Assembly (NCBI GenBank): GCA_000149265.1
Contig: CH002592.1
Span: 544,850 to 608,849 of the forward strand
Length of the DNA stretch: 64,000 nucleotides
Source: Ciona savignyi
Lineage: Eukaryota; Chordata; Ascidiacea; Phlebobranchia; Cionidae
Reading direction: 5' to 3'
Made by a program: the position numbers and the translations under genes. Positions 1 through 11,649 of the stretch are shown here, piece by piece. The notes under the pieces are model-generated. The model was not told the origin of the DNA and did not search any database. It was given only the letters and a program-made list of their open reading frames with translations. How positions within the stretch are numbered: position 1 is the first letter of the stretch; each line of letters begins with the position of its first letter.

Positions 1-866
1 CGCACTAGAAAACTTCAATATATGTATATGCACTAGAAAACTTTAATATATGTATATGTACTAGAAACTTCAATATATGTTTATGCACTAGAAACTTCAA
101 AATATGTATATGCACTAGAAACTTCAATATGTATATGCACTAAAAACTTCAATATGTATATGCACTAGAAACTTCAATATATGTATATGCACTAGAAACT
201 TTAATATGTATATGCACTGGAAACTTCAATATACGTATATGCACTAGAAACTTCAATGTATGTATATGCACTAGAAACTTCAATATATGTATATGCACTA
301 GAAACTTCAATATAATATGTATATGCACTAGAAACTTTAAAATATTTATATGCACTACAAACTTCAATATATGTATATGCACTGGAAACTTCAATATATG
401 TATATGCACTAGAAACTTCAATATATGTATATGCACTAGAAACTTCAAAATATTTATATGCACTACAAACGTCAATATATGTATATGTACTGGAAACTTC
501 AATATATATGTATATGCACTAGAAACTTCAATATATGTAAATGCACTAGAAACTTCAATATATGTATATGCACTAGACACTTCAATATATGTATGTATAT
601 GCACTAGAAACTTCAATATATGTATATGCACTAGAAACTTCAAAATATTTATATGCACTACAAACGTCAATATATGTATATGTACTGGAAACTTCAATAT
701 ATATGTATATGCACTAGAAACTTCAATATATGTAAATGCACTAGAAACTTCAATATATGTATATGCACTAGACACTTCAATATATGTATGTATATGCACT
801 AGAAACTTCAATATATGTATATGCACTAGAAACTTCAATATATGTATATGTACTAGAAACTTACAT
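1..866. repeat. AT-rich minisatellite, ~27-bp unit, with a 195-bp higher-order repeat
   Basis: About 32 tandem copies of a unit near 27 bp built around CACTAGAAACTTCAATATATG. Individual units vary from about 23 to 31 bp. Between roughly 430 and 820 a block of seven units is repeated with a period of 195 bp: the variant unit with ACTACAAACGTC occurs at 462 and again at 657, followed by the same series of variants. The array starts at or before base 1. Units are in contact with no spacers, so it is not CRISPR. The long open frame across it is a by-product of the repeat and reads only permutations of one short peptide. Confidence 0.95.
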
Positions 867-1344
867 GCACTAGAAAATACCCAGACAGATATTCCTTATA
901 ATAAACATATTCACTTGATTAGCATTGAAATAAAGTAATGCAAAGCATATGGCAAGGAAAACTACCAGATTTATAAACACCAGCAATTATTGGCTTTATT
1001 GTGTCATCTTTTGAATCAAGTAATCGAGCAAAAATAGACAGCTCACATAGGCACATTTCTATTTTTTGTTCATTTAATTTTTTTAACAGTTTTTGCCATT
1101 GTTCCAATTTCTCCCAATTTTATTTATATTTTTTAAATCTTTCTGCAATAATTTTTACTTTCAAAGGCAATTTGAATGAACCTACTGAAGTACTGACTGC
1201 GTTTAGGGGTTAACCTACCAATTTATATCAATTTGTTTATAAACCACAATCGACATGGAAATAAATTAATTTTGTTTATTGTTTTGATTACGTGATCAAG
1301 CGTATTCCACGCGTGACGCCTCTAAACGTTACAATTTCCAGTTA
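867..1344. other. unassigned AT-rich sequence
   Basis: No homology, splice-bounded exon or terminal repeat recognised. Short open frames on both strands overlap each other and look like chance. Confidence 0.5.
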
Positions 1345-1712
1345 TATATGTGGGGTCAGGGTTATTTATACGCATCTTATTGGCAGATACCAGGTCCCAG
1401 GGTCAGCTGTCTTCTATACCTGGTACATAAATCTCCGTTCCAACTCCATATGCACCTACATGGCGTGGAACTAAACTAGACTGGCAGCGGAACCTCCACT
1501 AAATAGGAAAACCGGAAAACTCCACTCGTAGATATATTCTTTATAAAGTTGTATTTCTATGTATTTGTGTGTAATCGCACAACGCTTATAAAGTAAATAA
1601 TGTCGTAGATGGAACAAAATGCTTTAAATGTCAATGACGTGCGGGGTGATAAGGGTCAATGTCGTCATAAGGTGATTACTTAATGAGCACAGCCGGCGTC
1701 GATTAAATGAAA
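1345..1712 (-). repeat. left arm of a ~355-bp inverted repeat (LTR-like)
   Basis: This stretch is the reverse complement, with scattered changes, of 3832-4185. The best-kept part is a 30-bp perfect match around 1370-1400 against about 4140-4170. Read on the minus strand it carries a TATA-like CTTTATAAG (1585-1593) and weakened versions of the TGACGTCA sites seen in the right arm. Length and promoter-like content suggest a solo LTR or foldback arm; TG...CA ends and a target duplication could not be fixed. Treated as a fossil repeat. Confidence 0.6.
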
Positions 1713-1989
1713 AAATGCGAATATGATATCAAAATTTCTATGAAACCTTGCTTTCCCAACATTTAAGAGATGAATTTCAAAGGTCAGAATTCGAATCTGT
1801 AACACAAACTGAAAATCGTTTTCAAAACTTAAGGCTGTAGCATCTCGTATATTCTATTTTTGTTTTAAATTATTTTATGTCTAAACTGTTTTGTGTTTTT
1901 TTGCGTTTGAAGTTTACCGACTCTTACGTGTTATTACTTGTTACGTAGTTATCACTGTAGGAGCCTTTGTATTCCCGCAAATCGTTAAC

Positions 1990-2345
1990 ATAGTTTTACA
2001 ACTTAACCTCCCACTGTTACTGCACGGTTGCAGTAGTTTTTTGGTTCGTTGATTGTTCATGGTTAGTTGATTTTGATAAAATTCTATTTCTATGATTTGT
2101 CTTTGGCGATTTTATTTTTTTGATTTATAAAGTCCTTTTCGAGTTCGGCTGCAAGGAAGCAACCGAGTATTTTAGCGATCAAGGATCTAACGGGCGCCCA
2201 TTGTTAAGGTATGGTTTTTTGTAGTATAGTTTCCCATTTTTCATTGAATAGCGTCTTACATGCATTTATTTTTATTTTAGTTACCGCTGAATACCAAATA
2301 AAGGAATTGGAAAGAGCGCGTCATCTTTACTGCATGCTGCCGTAA
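1990..2345 (+). repeat. fragment of a BEL-associated dispersed repeat
   Basis: Resembles 25735-26010 and 27355-27665 in order: a GCAGTAGTTT segment, a GTTTATGG-like AT-rich stretch, then GTTACCGCT and a short coding-like part with GGAATTGGAAA and GCGCGTCA. Judged a broken remnant of the 5' portion of a BEL/Pao-type retroelement family that recurs in this window. Confidence 0.5.
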
Positions 2346-2469
2346 CACCCACAGTTAGTAAAACGTGCAGATGTGAAAGGTATCGCACGTAAACTTCTCG
2401 CACCTCGCCCTTTATATTCTGGAAATTTGAACAGTTATGAATAACATACCTCAGGCTTGTAGCAGCGAT

Positions 2470-2645
2470 CAGCTTTTAGACGGGTTTTACCAGCGTAAAA
2501 GAAAGGGTAGCATAGGTTAAGTATTTTATTGGGTTATCACGCAAGGTGCAGCCAGGAAAAGAGCGCTGTACACAAGAGGCTTAGCTTAAGTAGGTATATA
2601 GGTAAAGATATAAGAGAGCAGCTAGTCCAAGGAAGGACAAGCCAA
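2470..2645 (+). repeat. ~175-bp direct repeat, copy 1
   Basis: Almost identical to 3650-3825: both run from GCTTTTAGA through GGTTTTACCAGCGTAAAAGA to CAGCTAGTCCAAGG, with a few substitutions. Both copies lie inside the 2.1-kb core between the inverted arms. Function unknown. Confidence 0.85.
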
Positions 2646-3649
2646 AATTCTCTCTATGAAAATATGAAATCTTATACGGTTTATATAAGACACATAACAG
2701 GAAACACATGTTTTTATACACGAGGCGTGGACGGCGTTAAACAGAAAACTCACGGGAAACGACTGATCTGTCGAAAACAGGAAATTATTCGCGACTTACC
2801 ATGCACAAAATATGGACACATGGCATGGCGAATTAATAATTAAAAACACATAGTAAAATAACTATAAACTAGTGTGGGATTCCCACACACTTCCCTTTGT
2901 CTATTTAAAAAAAAAATATGTTCAGACGGTCCATAGGGTTGTTGGTCACCGTAGGTGGAATCTCTTGAAGTAGAATCTTTTGTTGATTCGCCGATTGGTC
3001 CTCGGTTGAAATCCTTGGGTCAAACGGTCTCGACGCAGATTGATACGATTCGAACACACACACTTGTAGAAAAACCTTGCTGGAATTCTGGGATGAGAGG
3101 CTGAAGATGTCGTTTGGTCTTTGACACGAGACCAGCTCGATCCAAACGTACAAAATATAAACTTCCGTGGTGAATATACCACACTCTCGAAGCTGAATTT
3201 TTTGCTTGAGCGAGGTCCTCAATCCATACTGGAAGTAGAAAATCCTATTGCGGCATTAATGGCCGGGCAATAGTTAGGCTTCCGTGACTTTGAGTCATCA
3301 CGCTGCTGAGAAGCCATAATTGCTGTTCATCCCGAACACAATTGTGATACAGAACATAGACTAGTGCAAAACGGCACACCTGTTAAATTGTTCGTCGTGA
3401 CCCAGGTGAAAACGTGAAAACTTGATCGACATGGCTTGACCAATTTTCTCTGACGAAGGATCTATTGAATGAATGGTTGAGCGCATCCGACTGCAGACTA
3501 TGTGTGGAATCTGGAAAGAAAAATCGAAAGGACGCAGAAAATTGAAAGAAAAATAAGAAAGCGATTCGACTATATATCGGAAGGATACAAGTTCAAATCA
3601 CACGAGGGGTCAACAAAATGTTGCAACCAGGGAAAAAAGAAGCAACGCT
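2646..3649. other. core of the inverted-repeat structure, no gene recognised
   Basis: Contains a near-perfect palindrome GTGTGGGA-T-TCCCACAC at 2872-2888. An open frame on the minus strand (2905-3222) has no recognisable family. The rest is unassigned. Confidence 0.4.
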
Positions 3650-3825
3650 CTGCTTTTAGATGGGTTTTACCAGCGTAAAAGAAGGGGTAGCATAGGTTAA
3701 GTATTTTATTGCGTTATCACGCAAGGTGCAGCCAGGAAAAGAGCGTTGTACACAAGAGGCTTAGCTTAAGTAGGTATATAGGTAAAGATATGAGAGAGCA
3801 GCTAGTCCAAGGGAGGACAAGGATT
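3650..3825 (+). repeat. ~175-bp direct repeat, copy 2
   Basis: Second copy of 2470-2645, same orientation, ending next to the right inverted arm. Confidence 0.85.
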
Positions 3826-3831
3826 TGAGTT

Positions 3832-4185
3832 AATCCACGCAGGCTGAGTTCATTCTGTTGTCACCCATGACGTCATTGATACTTATCACTTCATGACGTC
3901 ATTGACACTTAAAGCAGTTGTTTTACACCTACGTCATTAATTGCTTTATAAATCGTTGTGGGAATACTTAAATATACAAAACTCAATAAGGATTACATTT
4001 ACCATTGCAGTTTTCTGTTTTTTTATTTAGTGGAGGTTCCGCTGCCAGTCAAATTTAGTTCCACGCCATGTGGGTGGTAATATGGAGTCGGAACGAAGAT
4101 TTATGTATCATGTATAAACGGCAGCGAATCCTGCTGGGACCTGGTATCTGCCAATAAGATGCGTATAAAAATGGCACCACAGACA
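3832..4185 (+). repeat. right arm of a ~355-bp inverted repeat (LTR-like)
   Basis: Reverse-complement partner of 1345-1712. It contains two perfect TGACGTCA palindromes (3868-3875, 3894-3901), a further ACGTCA half-site near 3931, and a TATA-like TTTATAAAT at 3945-3953, an arrangement like a retroelement promoter. The two arms point their TATA boxes outward from the shared core. Treated as a fossil; borders are approximate. Confidence 0.6.
3868..3953 (+). promoter_or_regulatory. paired CRE-like sites upstream of a TATA-like box
   Basis: TGACGTCA occurs at 3868 and 3894, the binding consensus of CREB/ATF bZIP factors. A TATA-like motif follows about 50 bases after the second site. Seen in sequence; regulatory activity is inference. 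It sits inside a repeat arm, so it is probably the repeat's own old promoter. Confidence 0.4.
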
Positions 4186-4514
4186 TCGGAAAAACATGTA
4201 AACCAACTGAGTAAATAATGGGTCGTGGTATGTTACATAACTTTGGAAAGAATTCAGTTGTTTAAATGCCCCCATACATGTCTTAGTTACCACAACTACC
4301 AAATAAAGAAAATAAAACAAGCGCATTATTTTACCACGTACTGTGGTAACACTAACCGTTAGGTCAATGGAATCATAGCGAACGTTGTTAAACCACAACA
4401 ATAATTCTTTAGCACGGTTAGTTTATGAAGCTTTTTACGTTTGGAAGAAAATATACCATCTGTAACTTTAACGTTTGAGGTTATGGAAAAGATAAGCCAT
4501 CGGTGCGCACTTCA

Positions 4515-4830
4515 AAACGTTGTCAATGATACACACAAATAATTCAAAGTTTACTCGTGAACGCTTCGCTGCTAATCGCGTCGAAATAACAGCGCGATGC
4601 GGAGAATAGACAGTGGATTTCCTTAGTTCTTACGACTTGTCAATCAATTCCTCGTTCAACCCGGCAGATGCGACTTTAGTCTTGTTTTTTTTTGCCACCA
4701 GTCGAAGTTGCTGGCTTTTCCCCAGGATCTCACTGCGTTCTCCCCCAAACCAACTCTTGGTCTTGTCAGTTCAAGCACTCAACAACTTCCGTCCTACGTC
4801 GTTGCACATGACCAGGCCTCAGGCTGACCC
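4515..4830 (+). repeat. direct repeat, copy 1 of a possible terminal-repeat pair
   Basis: Matches 5158-5500 over most of its length: both include AACAGCGCGATGCGGAGAA, CCTTAGTTCTTACGACTTG, GCGACTTTAGTCTTG and ACGTCGTTGCACATGAC. The copies have diverged with indels; a ~45-bp segment present in copy 2 is missing here. About 310 bp of unique sequence separates them. Confidence 0.7.
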
Positions 4831-5157
4831 ACATGACCAATCGCACATTCTTCAATCGCACATATCGCTGTGTGCAATGCGTGGGAAACCAGTGATAACG
4901 ATATGACGTACATAATGAACAATGACGACTCGCGAATTTATTGCAAAGGATATTTCCGCATAAGTTGATTGAAACGTCTGAAATATTGTTGTCCGCCACA
5001 TTTATAGCTTGGTTGGTCAGTGCTTTGCAAGTTTTAACGTTATTTTGGATAAGCATAATCGCTCGGAGCTGCGCGTGTGGCTCAAATGTACTCACACCAA
5101 TCCGGCTTCGAAATCGAGTCCACGCTGGTTTGAACGTTAGTTTCTTTATTGTCAAAC

Positions 5158-5500
5158 GTTGCCAATGAAACACACGAATAATTCAATGCCGTTTACTCGT
5201 GAACGCTTCTCTGCGAATCGTGTCGAAATAACAGCGCGATGCGGAGAACAGACAGTTGCTTTCCTTAGTTCTTACGACTTGCCAATCAGTTCCTCGTTCA
5301 AACCGACAGGAGCGACTTTAGTCTTGTTCTTTCTGTGATAATAAGCCACGTAGAAACGGAACTTCGAGCCAGCACCTGCCGAAGTTGCTGGCTTCTCCTC
5401 TGGGACTCACTGCCCTCAACCAACCACCGATCTCATCCAGTTCAAGTTTTGAACAACGTCCGTCTGACGTCGTTGCACATGACTAGCCTTGAGGCTTAAC
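5158..5500 (+). repeat. direct repeat, copy 2 of a possible terminal-repeat pair
   Basis: Same orientation as 4515-4830. A direct-repeat pair of ~330 bp around a ~310-bp core resembles a small terminal-repeat (TRIM-like) retroelement fossil, but a plain tandem duplication is not excluded. Confidence 0.65.
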
Positions 5501-7699
5501 TCGTGACGGATACGTCATAATTGCTTGACCAACCCCAGATTTCTCATTTGACTTAAGCGTTCAAGGATGATTTGCGGTTTTGCTGCAGAACGAAGTCACC
5601 CTATCGCAGATTCTTGGATAATTGCGACGATTTAAATTGTCATTGACCCCGCAGCTTACATGGTGCAGACATGCAAGAATCCAACAAAAGTTACTTAAGT
5701 TTAGTTCCCTTCCGTTCCGCAATAGTTTCAGATATATACATATATGGTCCATTCAAAATGTGTTTTACAAATGTGGTTTTGAAGCTTTACAGTTTTGTGA
5801 GTCTTTAACTTACCGATGCTTTACGTTAGGAATCGAATATTATAAACTCTTCCTGACACAATAATGTAAGAAAAACTTGGCCACATTGGATTGGGTAATT
5901 TCCCTCTTTTATCGTGTCTAAGATATGAATAAACTTCCAATTTAAATTAATGATTTTTAAAGCAATTTAGGAATTTACTTTGCGGAAATGCAGTTATATT
6001 TAATAAAAAGACATAAAATCAGTTGGTTTGGCGTCTATACGTCTATTAGTAAACATCCCTATCCACTTTTATATTTATTTTTAGTTTCTTAATGACTTAT
6101 TTTTATAGTGCCGCTTTTGCCATATTGATATTTATCTTTCATGTCAAGTATAATTATTAGTCTGTTGTAATGTTTAAATAATCTTAAATTGTAACATTCA
6201 TGTGATTTCTGTTTATTGTTTAATGATATAACTAACTAAATATGATTTTATAATTTTGGATTTCAATCCCATTTCTTACTCGACACAACTTCAAAACCTG
6301 GAATCTCGCAATAAGTGAGTTACATATTGTCATTTATTCAGAACTGCCAGTTTATTACATCGACTGTTGAGGTAATTTTAAAAATACAATATGTTTTGCC
6401 TCATAGCTTGAAGGAGTTATGCGAAATCTAGGAATGTCTTAGGATGAATGATACAATGTACATATGAACAATGAATCAAGGAATGCTTTATTTTTGACAG
6501 ATGTTGCGTCTTTTGCGCTTAAAGTGTTGTCCCACAACCTTGTTTTAACGGCTAATCGTGCGAACTGTCTGCCGAGGTCTACTATACACAATATGCCATT
6601 ACAAATGGGCGCTTCAATAAAATATAAAAGATTATTGCGACTTCAAATTACTACAGACGTTACTTTTTCTTCTAGCACCGACACTCAGTACTCAATACTG
6701 AATATGCAATAAAAATTCGATACCTTAATGAAAGGTAAAAAAACAAGAACAGCGCTTCTAAATCTATAGCAAATTCGCGATATTTGTACCAGGCTGTTTT
6801 AAAAGAAACCTTTACTGTGCATCCTAAATTTGCCAGACTTTTATCCCTGATTTCCCACGGCTTTGTAAATTGGCCTAAATCCCTGGCACAGACTTTGATG
6901 TTTTTGTCCCTTCCCACAATACCATCTGTGTTTTATGTGCATGCATCGATTTATTGTTGAAACGTTATCGAGCAGTCAAAAGTAAAAATCTTAGGCTCGG
7001 CGTACTTGGAGACTAGGTTTTAATACCGTTCCTTGCACTATTGATCTAACGAAATCATGAGCAGAAATGAATTAGTTAACATTTTTGTATTTTGCTAGGT
7101 TCGTATATAATTAGGAATATAAGAACTCTTCTTATGGCGTTTTCCGATTGCGATGGTCATATCGTAGTACTTGTTAGCTAGGGAATTGTCAGTCCAGATT
7201 AAGTGTCAAACATTAAATGAATCAAATTTAAATAAATACGAAATGCTACTTATCCATTCAGGTCGGACAATGGTAAAGGCGGGGAAAACCATCAGTGTCA
7301 AATATTCTATGGAGAGATTTTAAAATCTTTAAATAATATTGCACAACTTGAAGTCACGGTGAACATAAGTGTGCAAACCTAAAGTAAACATAACACACAG
7401 GTCAAAACAACTACATTGAAACTAAACACATCGCATCAACCAATCCATTACACAGATGTTCCTATTTATTTGATCAGTGGTTCCCAAACAAAGTCCCAAA
7501 TCTTATATGCAGCCGTTTAAACATTAAATGTAGATTTATGATATGTTCTTATGTTTCAATCCGTCCCATGATTTAGGGTAGTATAATGGTCATGCTATGT
7601 TTATTATCGTATTGTAACAGCATTACATAACATGCAATATATTCTACACGTCAATTGTTTAATTGGAACAAAGTTGTGTTTAATGTAACAACTGGTTAC
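5501..7699. other. 2.2 kb downstream of the NLR gene, no gene recognised
   Basis: AT-rich. Further LRR exons of the minus-strand NLR gene would be expected here, but I found no splice-bounded frame with a convincing LRR pattern. A minus-strand frame at 5561-5752 contains ELNLSN, which is LRR-like but too little to call. Confidence 0.4.
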
Positions 7700-9841
7700 C
7701 TCGTTTGATCGTTGATTAATAGCTGGGCATATCTCCTTCATAGCGGCACTCAGGTGTTTGCAACTGAACAGTTCAAGTAGATCAATGTCGTTCATACGTT
7801 GGACCAAATACTCAGTAAGGTTTATCATGTCCACGTTTTCCAATGTTAACCGCTTGATCTAAAAAAATTATATTAATAATATTGAACTTCATTCATTAAT
7901 AAGAATGTGCCAGATATAAAAAAAGTAATTAATACACTTGATGCATTACCAAGCAGTGGGGGGCAATACTCAACTAAGCCCTGTGTGTTAAACTAACAAA
8001 GTGTGTTTATTTTCAAAGTGAAAGCTATTTTTTCGACTCTTTATTTTAAAATTTAATTTCCACAAAATATTTTTGTTTTAATTTTTTTTAACTGACCTTG
8101 AGATTGGTTGAATGTTGTAAACCACGGAAGAAGATTGGAGCTTCAGTTGTTCTAAATGCCACCACACTCAAGTTGTGAGATGCTGAACACGACTTCAAGG
8201 CAAACGCCACGTCGTGGACTTTAGAAGGATCATTTGGAAGTTTTAATTGTATGTCATATGGAAGACGCTTATCGAATGTGGACGATATTTCCTTGTCATT
8301 AGATTCATTTACCCAGCCAGATACTTTAATGAGTGTGTCATAGTCACATAAATCCTGACATGAAACTATTTCTAAAAGCATCTGTTTCTTCTTTTCAAAA
8401 TCTCTGATCCGTGAAGCTGGGAAGATGTCCCTCATCTCCTTGTAAGCAGAAGAGTTGCAAAGACCAAACATGAATCGAACGACAATATCCCAGTGAACAT
8501 CATTAAACATTGAACGTTTTTCGGCAAGTGATTCATATGGCATAAACAACATCAGGTATATCGCACAAAAGAATTCCTGTAAGGTAAGATGGGCGAAGTA
8601 ACTACGCTTCTTACCATCCATGATTTTCATTTTTATGCGTGATGATTGTTCAACATAAGTATGCAGAAAGTTTGCGACCACTGGATCCGGGATATTCACT
8701 TCCTCAAAGTCGTTTTTGTCAAAAACAATCTTCTTTTTTTCAAATCCTCTGAATGCCAGTTCAGTAAGTTTAATCAACTCCAATCTGAGCTCTGCTTTGT
8801 CCATATTTTTCAGAACTCCAGAAGAAATGTACTTGGTAAGTGTTGAGATTAACACTTGTGTCATTGAATTTATGTCACCACCACCAGAGAGAAGGCTGTC
8901 AATGATATAAATGCAATTGACTGGTACATAGCACAAAGCAGATAGGTTTGCATTTTGCTCCAGTAACCCCTCGATCCCAGGATACTTTTCCTCGTCACAG
9001 ATCTGTTTAATCAGTTCCTCTCGTGCAGCTTTATCTAGCCCTAGTACTTCAAGAACTATAGTTGGACGATAATCCTGGTGTATCTGATAAAATTGACCTG
9101 GTCTTGAAGTGACTAATTTAACAGCATTTGGTAGAAGAGTAGCATTAAACAAGTTCTTGATGATGTCCACTGGTTTCTCTATTGTATTCAATTGACAGCA
9201 ATGAGTGGCGGTGGAGAAGGGTACACCAGCTTCATCCAGGCCGTCCATCACAATGACAACTTTAGGATTGTTCTGCAATTCTTGGGTTATGGCTTTGTAT
9301 TCTTCATCAGAGTAGGCCTCCCCTGGCAAGCTATTTTCAATAAGAAACTGGCTAACCGAGACTTTTTTGTCAAAATTCACATTTCTTATTATGATGTAAA
9401 ACAAATATTGTGTGTCAGAAAGAAATAATTTGTTCAGGACGGACTGAGTGACCATCTGTGTCAATGTTGTTTTACCGATTCCTGGTAATCCCGTAAGACC
9501 AACAATGTTGCCATGTTTCTTGATATACGTCTTTTTAGAATTTTCATCTTTGTACTTGCGTTCAGCTTCATCTGTTGCAATTTTCTTTGCTGTATCAAAT
9601 ATTTCGTTAATCGATATTCTTGGGTCAGTTGTTCCATAGACTGTTTGTGCGTGCTTTCGTTCCATACACATTCTCCATTCCAATGAAGATGCTTCAGTCT
9701 CCCAATCGGCATCTGCATGTTGTTTTACTTTGCAGATTTGAAGATTGACTCTCTGTATGGTACGTTCTATATCAATTGGTAGCACGATTTGCTCGCTCAC
9801 TTTTTTTGCATTGTTGTTTAATTTCTCTTGCAATTCTTTAG
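7700..9841 (-). CDS. NLR-like gene: NACHT exon plus LRR exon (partial gene model)
   Basis: Two exons are visible. Exon A is 9841-8097: acceptor TTGTTACAG, entry in phase 1, donor AAG|GTCAGT in phase 0. Exon B is 7858-7700: acceptor TTTTTTTAG, 53 codons, donor GAG|GTAACC. Numbering from the first TTG at 9833, exon A has Walker A GLPGIGKTT (115-123), Walker B VVIVMDGLDEA (192-202), LVTSRPG (240-246), an LCYVPVN segment (300-306) and FAHLTLQEFFCAIYL (413-427), the usual order of an NLR NACHT ATPase and its winged-helix/superhelical part. Exon B begins IKRLTLENVDMINLTEYL and fits one or two leucine-rich repeats. NLRs are cytosolic sensors that oligomerise on ligand binding. All NACHT motifs are intact and exon A has no stop, so the gene may be active. 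There is no true ATG here: the N-terminus lies upstream (higher coordinates), and further LRR exons may be missing or unrecognised. Confidence 0.88.
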
Positions 9842-10187
9842 CTGTAACAAATTGTTATTATAAAATGTATCTTTAAACATTCCTGAGCACTTTTGTTTAT
9901 TTATTTGTACCTTAATATTTTATAACAATAAATGTTTTATTGGTCTAGCGGTCAATTGTATGTAACTACAAAACATTCATGACGAATGACAACAAGTGTT
10001 GATTAGTATTTTAAACTCATCCGTTCCTGCTTATTAAAGAAATATGAATATCTTATATGGGATGATTTACAAAATGTGGTTAGGTAGGCCAAAGTCAAAT
10101 ATTTCTTCTGCACGTACAAGCGTCATATTGTCAACATTTTTTTAACTTTAATTGCCATTCACTAGTTAATAGGAAACTGTTATATTA
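9842..10187. other. start of the intron upstream of the NACHT exon
   Basis: AT-rich sequence on the 5' side of the NACHT exon (minus strand). No second coding exon was found before the LINE-derived sequence begins. Confidence 0.5.
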
Positions 10188-11460
10188 TTTAAACTTTGCA
10201 AGTAAGTGTGAAGCATGTGTTTAACCAACAGGATGATATTCTATTCCGTTTGATTATTTGTTCAGAACTGAAGAGGGCGCGTGTGTACACCGTCGGGTTG
10301 CTGGGGACAGACCGAACAGCCAAGTGGAAAGGTGTCACTAAGTTTAGAGCTGCACGGGTATCGCTGCACGGAGCTTGGGTTGCCGCAGAGGTTGTAGCTG
10401 ACACCGCATTTAAAAAACTTTGCAAGGTAAAGCTACAGTTTATTTGTGGAGTGTCCACCATGTGTTTAACCAGAATAGTTGGTTTTACTGTCTATTCCGT
10501 TTGCTGTTTTCTGATTTGGTCAGCACAAGAAAAGGGTGTCTGTGTTCACCGCGTAGTTACTGGGCCAAGATGATTGCAGATTTTATCGTTGGCTTTTCGG
10601 GTTCGTTAGCAAAAAATATTCTCTTTACAACTCTGCCTTGGTAGCTGCCGGCTTTAAAGCTTTTTATCCCAAACAAAGCTAGCTACACTATTGTCAAACA
10701 AGCAAGACAGATCCTTTATTCATCATTAGCGTATAAAGCTAACGGGCGTTTAAAGCTAAAGCTAACGGGAGATGTTGAAAGTCAACCGCTATGGCGGCAC
10801 CGATCTTTAGGTGCCGCAGACGTTGTAGTTGACACCACAGAGCATTGTTTTCTCGATTTGTCTGGTTTGCCTTTAGTTCATGAAATAACATCAGTGAGAA
10901 CTGTAGCGACTGCTTGTTTAATTAAGTAGTTAGACTAGACTTTACAAAGTAGACGGGTAAAGGTTTTAGCTTTATTAATATTTTGACTCCGATAAGCGCA
11001 ACAGTACAAGTAAAATAATGCATAACCATAACCGGCTACGTAGTTTTATTAGTAGGGATGGGATGCAGGGTAAATTAAGCATACCCGTCCCTAGTTACCA
11101 CAAGAGGCTAGCTAGGCTATACAGAATATTGATTTAGAAACAGAGTGCTGTAGTGCATTTTAATTTCCCGTATTTTGGTTTGCATTCACTTCATCAACTT
11201 TGGTGAGGGCCATCATCGGCGAGTGTTTTTTTTTATAGGTTCCATGTTATTTGCTGGGAATTTTAGCCTTCGCTACGGCCTTATTTACGTTTTTGACAAG
11301 ACAACATGGCTGGGTAAATCGCCCTCCTACAGATTCGGCTCTCCGTACCCAATTCAACTGTAAACAGCTCCGATACTACGAAGGCATTCTTCTTGTGTTC
11401 ATTACAAACTTAAACCTCCTTACCACGGTAGAAAGCATTTAATATGGGTATGGGCGGGTC
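10188..11460 (-). mobile_element. extra 5'-end units of the LOA-type LINE
   Basis: Contains diverged copies of the LINE's 5' region. The motif GCCGCAGANGTTGTAG followed by TGACACC occurs near 10382 and 10812 and matches 16152 in the full element. Sequence at 11215-11440 (TACGGCCTTATTTACG, GGCATTCTTCTTGTGTTCAT) matches 16320-16860. Two related ~160-bp segments at 10188-10345 and 10420-10580 share ATGTGTTTAACCA and CTATTCCGTTTG. Orientation is the same as the neighbouring LINE, so this is a head-to-tail arrangement on the minus strand. It may be part of a second, truncated LINE or a set of 5' UTR-like monomers. Confidence 0.65.
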
Positions 11461-11649
11461 CACAGTAGCTACCGGGACCAGGAATTTAGGCCATGGAAGG
11501 CCCATTACTCCAGCGCCCCGGGCTAACGTGGATCCGGGATATAACGGTCAAGTCGGCCAATGTCCTAAAGGAAGCAAACTAAATGCTTGACCGGGATAGA
11601 TGCGAGATCATCAGTTTTAAAAACCGCAAAATTTATTTATCATGTTACA

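Noticed and set aside
149-838. 229-codon open frame on the minus strand
   Set aside because: It is the minisatellite read through; the peptide is only permutations of one 9-10-residue unit, and no splice or start context is present.
1-866. CRISPR-like array
   Set aside because: Repeats are contiguous and variable with no unique spacers, and the surroundings are eukaryotic.
2872-2888. Palindrome GTGTGGGATTCCCACAC as a transposon end or operator
   Set aside because: No partner copy or target duplication found; may be chance.
5561-5752. Possible extra LRR exon with ELNLSN
   Set aside because: The frame lacks splice-bounded structure and only one short motif fits the LRR pattern.
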